From NCBI GenBank assembly GCA_001970955.1, contig MPUH01000462.1:1-52623 (forward strand): DNA of 52,623 nt, written 5' to 3'. Position 1 is the first letter of the stretch. Each line of letters opens with the position of its first letter. Shown here in pieces: positions 47,857-52,623 of the stretch. Below the pieces are notes generated by a model. The model worked only from the letters and a program-made list of their open reading frames with translations, was not told the origin of the DNA and made no database searches. Source of the DNA: Stentor coeruleus (Eukaryota > Ciliophora > Heterotrichea > Heterotrichida > Stentoridae). A program made the translations under genes and the position numbers.

Positions 47857-49446
47857 CTATTTTAACAATTTTACTTTTTTTTTCGCAACTTTAGTTACGA
47901 GGACCTTAACCGAAGAGTGCTCTTTGTTGATTTTCATATGTACATTAAAATGATTTTTAAGTGTGCTTTGGCTCCATTCAGCTGAGTAAGGGTTAGTTTT
48001 AGATTTTGATCTAGTTTTAAGACTCCCTTTTCTTAATTTAGGAAGAGCGATGCCTGGGTTTTTAAGCTGAGTTTTGGCTGCTGGAGAGGAAAAATCTTGG
48101 ACACTTGTTGGGGGCATTGTTCCTCTTCCACGAGATTGAGGATGTGAACTTTTGTCATTAAATATAGATTTTGTATTAGAAAGAGACTTTTTTCTTAGAA
48201 TTTTAGAAGAACTGTGCAAAGGCTCAAGTCCTTGTTTCAGTACATTGTGTGTTTTATATTGAGTTGAGCCTTTAATATTAGGATTTCCACATGTTATTAT
48301 AAGCTTCTGTTTTTTTTCTGCTGGGATCGGATCTTTCATGAGAACTATACTCTCGTTTTCATTACCGTTATTAATAAAAAGAGTATCATTGACTCTACCA
48401 TAAAACTCATTATCTGGGAGAATGTTGGCTTGGCTAACATTATAAATCTCTTCAGAGCTCGAACTATTATTTAAATTTTTCTCATTTTCTCCCAGTTTGC
48501 TTATTTTATGTTTTTTTTTCCTCAAACTCCCCTGTGGCCTGTACACTTCTTCAAAAGCAATCTCCGGTTTTTTATTATCCTCAAGGACCTTTCTAGCTTC
48601 TTCTAACAGTTTTTCCGTCCTATCCAAAGACTTTTTCCTAGTTTCAAGCTTTTTTTTCGCTTCTTGATAGAGTTTATCTAAATCCTCTTCCTTTTTATGA
48701 GAATTCTCCATTGGCCGAAGTTCTTCAAATGATTTTTCTGAGTTTTTCAAAGGACTTCTTCGTTTATCAGGTACAACAACATCATCAAAAGCATTTTCTC
48801 TTATCGACGGTATTTTATCAATAGCTTCAGTTTCTAGTATTTTTGGAATTTCAATTGAGCTTACTAAATCACTGGATTTTGGCCCACTTGGAATGCTTGA
48901 AATATCTTGAAAATCTGGGATTTGGATATTGACTATGCTATTCAACCCATTATTTGATGGGATTTGTTGATATACTGATCTTATGTCTTCCCATGATAAA
49001 TTATTTTCTTCCGGCTTTACAGGAAAAGTTGGGGTATATTGATTGAATTTCATTCTTTTAAGATTAGGGGATAAGAGGCCTACTGAATTGGTTATTTCAT
49101 CATCAAGGTCATTTTCTTCTTCATGAGGCATGATTATTATGTTTTTCAGTTTATCTTGGTTTTGTTTTGAATAATTTGAGCTTTCGGTTGTGAAGTTCTT
49201 GTTTGTAGGGTTAAGACCCATAATTGGACTAATTGGAATTGATCCCATAATCAAAGAAGGATCTTGATTAAAGCTATTAGCAGATTGGTTAAATTCATCA
49301 AGATTTATTCTAAAAGATGCTAATTCTGAACCTGCTTCTGGATTACTTGCGTTTTTACCAGGTGAGTCGAATGTGCCTTGGGAGATTAAATGCACAAAAT
49401 TCTCGATTAATATTTTTCCTTTCTGGGTATTATCTTCACTGTCCAT
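47857..49446 (-). CDS. Large disordered phosphoprotein-like gene, 529 aa
   Basis: ATG 49444-49446 to TAG. Long Ser/Asn/Pro-rich regions with few hydrophobic patches, a coiled coil near residues 250-300 (EEDLDKLYQEAKKKLETRKK, then SLDRTEKLLEEARKVL). The tail is basic (GIALPKLRKGSLKTRSKSKT and on) and ends in KKKVKLLK. It has many possible phosphosites, but no domain. It may be a regulatory or cytoskeletal protein; no family recognised. The 5' end is near a poly-T (plus) run, but the frame stays clean. Confidence 0.7.
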   Translation of the reverse strand: MDSEDNTQKGKILIENFVHLISQGTFDSPGKNASNPEAGSELASFRINLDEFNQSANSFNQDPSLIMGSIPISPIMGLNPTNKNFTTESSNYSKQNQDKLKNIIIMPHEEENDLDDEITNSVGLLSPNLKRMKFNQYTPTFPVKPEENNLSWEDIRSVYQQIPSNNGLNSIVNIQIPDFQDISSIPSGPKSSDLVSSIEIPKILETEAIDKIPSIRENAFDDVVVPDKRRSPLKNSEKSFEELRPMENSHKKEEDLDKLYQEAKKKLETRKKSLDRTEKLLEEARKVLEDNKKPEIAFEEVYRPQGSLRKKKHKISKLGENEKNLNNSSSSEEIYNVSQANILPDNEFYGRVNDTLFINNGNENESIVLMKDPIPAEKKQKLIITCGNPNIKGSTQYKTHNVLKQGLEPLHSSSKILRKKSLSNTKSIFNDKSSHPQSRGRGTMPPTSVQDFSSPAAKTQLKNPGIALPKLRKGSLKTRSKSKTNPYSAEWSQSTLKNHFNVHMKINKEHSSVKVLVTKVAKKKVKLLK

Positions 49447-50433
49447 TATAAAAAAAAAACTACCTTCAAAATATAATTTTCTTAAAGAAGGATTTAAAAG
49501 TTACTTAATAGGCTTAAGCTAGATCCTAGTTTTCAAACTAAATTAGTGAATTTTATGAGATAAAAAGTTAGATTATAATATGAAAAGTTTTCAGGAAATA
49601 CATAATTTTGCATTTTTATATTTGGAGTTTTAGTAATATAATGCATAGTTATGAAGAAAATACTTTTTTCACCTTAATTTAAGGGTAAAGGATTTTTTTG
49701 TAAAAGCAATTTTTAACTTTATTAGAAAAAGATATAACTAGAATTATCCTGATTTCATTAGGAAGTATTATAATTATTAAATAAAATTTCTATTATATAT
49801 ATAAAAATTATATAGTGAAATGTAAAAATTACTATAGTATTTAAGAAGTTTATGATTATCTTATTTAAGAATATAAACTATTAGAATATTTGCATTAATA
49901 TTGTTTAAGATTAAATTAAAAAATATATAAATTTTTCAGACAAGAAGCCAAATTGTATATAACCTTATTATTGATATTTTTATGAATATGTGATATAATT
50001 ATGAGTATTTATTTTAGAAGAAGAATTTTAGAATAAGTTATATAATACTTAATAGAATTTTGAGGCAATATGAAAATCTAAGTAAAGATATTGAATATTG
50101 TAATAAGTTATAGTTTGAAAAAATAATATTATTATGTAACGGTGATTTTTAGGGTCTTAATTAAGTTTGTTATTTGGAAAAAGTCATAGTTAAATCAAAA
50201 TTTGATTTGATTAATTTATTATAGGGATTATTTTAATGATAGAGTTCTTAAAAAATGCTTTATATGCTAAATACTTATGTTTTTTAGGCTTATTGTCAGC
50301 CAAGTGCTGAGTAATTACTTTTTAATTTAATCTTTTCTTGACTTGTGGATCTGCAACTTGTAAATTTAATTCATTAGGAGAAAAAAGAACTTAGGAAGCC
50401 TATGGATGCATTATTTTAGTAATGAGGAATGTT
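49447..50433. other. Gene-free AT-rich region
   Basis: About 1 kb. Holds a small palindrome (CCTTAATTTAAGG) and a 24-codon frame from ATG 50236 (MIEFLKNALYAKYLCFLG and on) with no support. Nothing else seen. Confidence 0.4.
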
Positions 50434-50538
50434 CATAAAGATTAAAAATTTAAATAAATTATTAGTAATCAACTACAGTAGGAATGCATAAAGATTAAAA
50501 ATTTAAATAAATTATTAGTAATCAACTACAGTAGGAAT
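50434..50538. repeat. 53-bp tandem duplication
   Basis: The unit beginning CATAAAGATTAAAAATTTAA is present twice head to tail (50434-50486, 50487-50538) with no internal mismatch that I can see. It sits just upstream of the MYB relic. Confidence 0.85.
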
Positions 50539-50588
50539 TATCGTTAAATCCTCAAATTATAAGTATAAATTCTAATATATAAAATATT

Positions 50589-50735
50589 AACCAATCCTGG
50601 TCAATTCCAAAGTTAAAAAGTTAGGCCAAGTTGCTAACAAAAACATTGATTCTGGATTTAAAATTCGTCTCAGGTAAACAATGCAAAGAGCGATGTTTCA
50701 ATCACTTAGACCCCAATATAAAAAGAGATAAATAG
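50589..50735 (+). pseudogene. Decayed MYB-repeat gene
   Basis: Fragments in shifting plus frames give NQSWSIPK, then KKLGQVANKNIDSGFKIRLR, then GKQCKERCFNHLDPNIKRDK followed by TAG. The last part matches the intact MYB of this window (KHCRERWFNHLDPNLKS) very closely, with Trp to Cys in the second-helix core. At least two frameshifts and a stop are needed, so it is a relic, not a gene. The match is too specific to be chance. Confidence 0.75.
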
Positions 50736-50958
50736 TAAAAATTCACATATTTTGAAACTGCACAAATCTCAAGGGAAAAAATGAAGTGAAATTTAAATAA
50801 TTCTATATGACAAAACTGATAGTTGAATAAAAAACCATATGAAATCTTTAATAAAAAACAAAAAAAGATCTTAAATTTAATATAACAAAGATACCTTAAT
50901 TTTCAATCATAAAAAAAATCAAAAGCACACTAACCAAATAGTAAACAAGAATTATATA
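50736..50958. other. 3' flank of CK1
   Basis: AT-rich, A/C-leaning stretch downstream of the CK1 gene. No feature seen. Confidence 0.4.
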
Positions 50959-51927
50959 CTAATTATTTTTATCTTCTTCTTTAACTGGTTCCTCTACAAG
51001 AGGGGTGTTCTTCGATTGTGAAGATTTGCGAAGATTCATATTAGTCCAGTCAAAAGCATAATCAAGCTGAAAGTTTTCTTTAGCAAAAAGTTCTTTAAAA
51101 AGTCTTTTTAAATAGCTATAATCAGGTCTGTCCTCAAAACGTAAGGACTTGGAATAGTTTAAAAATTCTGAAAATTCTCTTGGCAAATCAAAGCAGAGTT
51201 CTTCTATTGAAGTGTCGATTTTGGCTTGCATGATTTTATCATACTTTTCTTTTTTAGTATGTGCAGCAAGACCTTGCCAAGGTAATGAGCCTTTAAGAAG
51301 ATATAAAAGTACATAACCTAAGCCTTCTAAATCATCTCTTCTTGATTGTTCAATACCCATATGCGTAAATATTGATGTATATCTAGCTGTTCCTGTTAAA
51401 TTTTTCCCTTCTCTATATGGGATATGTTGCTGTGTCTTTGAGTCTCTATACCTTTTGGCTAGACCAAAATCTATTATAAACACAGTTGAAGCTTTCCTCC
51501 CAAGGCCGATAAGGAAATTGTCAGGCTTAATATCCCTGTGAAGGAAGTTTTTTGAATGAATATACTCGATTCTTGAGATCATTTGGTCTGCTAGCATTAA
51601 GACTGTTTTTAAAGAGAGTTTCCGATTACATATTTTAAGTAAGTCTTCTAATGATGGACCAAGAAGGTCGAGAATCATGATGTTGAATTCCCCTTCGATT
51701 CCATACCAGTGAATACAAGGGATGCCTATTCCACCTTGAAGAAGTCTGTAAAGTTTGGATTCGTATAGCAATTGAGGGTGGTTTGAACGAACTTTTTCGA
51801 GTTTGATAGCGATTTCTTCATTAGTGGTTATGTTAGTCCCTAGGAATATATCCCCAAATGACCCATTACCAATTTTACTACCAACACGATATTTCCCTGC
51901 AATCATTAAAGAGCTATGATCTGACAT
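50959..51927 (-). CDS. Casein kinase 1 (delta/epsilon-like)
   Basis: 322 aa, ATG 51925-51927. Full kinase domain: Gly loop [13 protein letters not shown], Lys in IAIKLE, catalytic loop [14 protein letters not shown] in [12 protein letters not shown], and the CK1 signature [28 protein letters not shown] in place of APE (pieces [12 protein letters not shown] and [12 protein letters not shown]). [20 protein letters not shown] and the [29 protein letters not shown] region are also typical. CK1 acts constitutively on primed or acidic sites in trafficking, ciliary and cell-cycle processes. The C-terminal tail is short and acidic-basic, lacking the long regulatory tail of animal CK1 delta. Confidence 0.96.
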   Translation of the reverse strand: MSDHSSLMIAGKYRVGSKIGNGSFGDIFLGTNITTNEEIAIKLEKVRSNHPQLLYESKLYRLLQGGIGIPCIHWYGIEGEFNIMILDLLGPSLEDLLKICNRKLSLKTVLMLADQMISRIEYIHSKNFLHRDIKPDNFLIGLGRKASTVFIIDFGLAKRYRDSKTQQHIPYREGKNLTGTARYTSIFTHMGIEQSRRDDLEGLGYVLLYLLKGSLPWQGLAAHTKKEKYDKIMQAKIDTSIEELCFDLPREFSEFLNYSKSLRFEDRPDYSYLKRLFKELFAKENFQLDYAFDWTNMNLRKSSQSKNTPLVEEPVKEEDKNN

Positions 51928-52387
51928 TATATTTTTTTAGGATTATTTAGATATGGAGGTTAGTTTAGAAGATGAAGTTTTGGCTAAGATTATTATGAGA
52001 ATATAGAAAGATCATAGAATTTTTTATGATTGAGATGATTTTTCAGTGAATTTAGATGGGAATTTGTTTATGGTAAAAATTTTTTGTGATTAGTTGATGT
52101 TTTTTATAAGGCAGATAGATTATAATTAAAATAAAGGATTTTGTGAAATTTGGATTATTTATTTTTTTTTGTATGAGGATTTATTTTTGAAGATATGGAG
52201 TTGTTGGTAATTAGGTTTAAATCAACTTTTGAGAAAAAAATCTTTTTGTATGAATAAAAGAGAGGGTAATGATAGGATGGAGTTTTGAGAGAGTAGTAAT
52301 AATATGATAAAGGAATATAATTATTAAATATAAATAATGAAAAATATAGTAAGGTTGTTTAGCTGTTATTTGCTTATGGCTATTTTT
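51928..52387 (-). promoter_or_regulatory. T/G-rich 5' flank of CK1
   Basis: T/G-rich on plus (A/C-rich on the coding strand) to about 52310, as for other minus-strand genes here. No gene seen to the right. Confidence 0.4.
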
Positions 52388-52450
52388 TTGTTTCAGTAAA
52401 TGCTAATATGTTTGCATTTTTGTTTCAGAAATGCTGATATGTTTGCATTT
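52388..52450. repeat. Imperfect tandem repeat, about 31-32 bp, two copies
   Basis: TTTGTTTCAG(t)AAATGCT[A/G]ATATGTTTGCATTT is repeated twice with two differences. Function unknown; the rest of the window to the edge is plain AT-rich DNA. Confidence 0.7.
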
Positions 52451-52623
52451 TCTTATTATTTGTATTATAAATATGTAGATAATCTAATTTATAAAATTGC
52501 ATATGCTATATTATTCTATTTATAACAGCAAGATTGAATGAAAACAACCCGTATTTAATTTCTCCTGCAAATATTTGAAAATTTAAATCACAGTGACTTA
52601 TTCTTAAATATATACTTCATATC

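Noticed and set aside
1..52623. tRNA, rRNA, snRNA, telomere repeats, CRISPR arrays, hammerhead ribozyme
   Set aside because: I looked for T-loop (GGTTCRA), U1/U2/U4/U5/U6 core motifs, CCCTAACA-type telomeres, regular repeat-spacer arrays and CUGAUGA..GAAA cores. None was found, though reading by eye can miss divergent forms.

Overview
ORGANISM. The window reads as AT-rich macronuclear DNA of a ciliate, most likely a heterotrich such as Stentor (inference). Most genes are single uninterrupted frames. TAA, TAG and TGA all end genes and glutamine is written CAA/CAG, so the code looks standard. Four genes need a 15- or 16-nt spliceosomal intron to make sense, with the in-frame stop lying inside the intron. 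Ultra-short introns combined with the standard code are the known signature of Stentor. Gene content is plainly eukaryotic and ciliary: SAS-6, a DP factor, Mak21/Noc1, DDX3-type helicase, DPM2, CK1, a CaMKK-like kinase, MYB, and MORN, LRR and ankyrin proteins. No telomere, rRNA or tRNA gene was found.

LAYOUT. 0-13.5 kb: a partial gene at the left edge, two coiled-coil genes, a cysteine-rich surface protein, a 1034-aa coiled-coil protein, an ankyrin protein with a zinc finger, a membrane RING ligase and a basic protein. 13.5-16.6 kb: a frameshifted gene and a 56-aa PNRC/EDC1-like decapping cofactor. 16.6-26 kb: an SLC35F6-like transporter whose 3' end is damaged by an assembly join, a spliced ciliary-type protein, a basic protein, DP, a small spliced membrane protein, a spliced CaMKK-like kinase and an IQ-MORN protein. 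26-34.3 kb: a pseudokinase fused to a zincin-like tail, a TUTase-like protein head-to-head with a secreted protein (12 bp between start codons), SAS-6 and spliced DPM2. 34.3-45.7 kb: a 1.6-kb gene-poor stretch, a cAMP-receptor-like GPCR, DDX3-type helicase, acylated LRR protein, Mak21 and MYB. 45.7-52.6 kb: a B-box/Kelch protein whose stop codon overlaps that of a minimal tRNA-splicing endonuclease, a phosphoprotein-like gene, a MYB relic and CK1.

HOW IT HANGS TOGETHER. There are no operons; neighbours are functionally unrelated. Flanks follow one rule that I see repeatedly: relative to the sense strand, DNA just upstream of a gene is A/C-rich and G-poor, and DNA downstream is T/G-rich. This helps separate real small genes from antisense shadows.

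MOST NOTABLE. (1) Four tiny introns, two of which reveal otherwise invisible genes. (2) Two diverged copies of an unannotated element at 19.8 and 42.6 kb with a nearly identical 28-nt head that reads as a Pol III A box. (3) The pseudokinase-zincin fusion. (4) The DP-linked small membrane protein and the PNRC-like peptide. (5) Two single-N joins flanked by duplications, and several frameshifts at A/T homopolymers, which warn that some breaks here are sequence errors.
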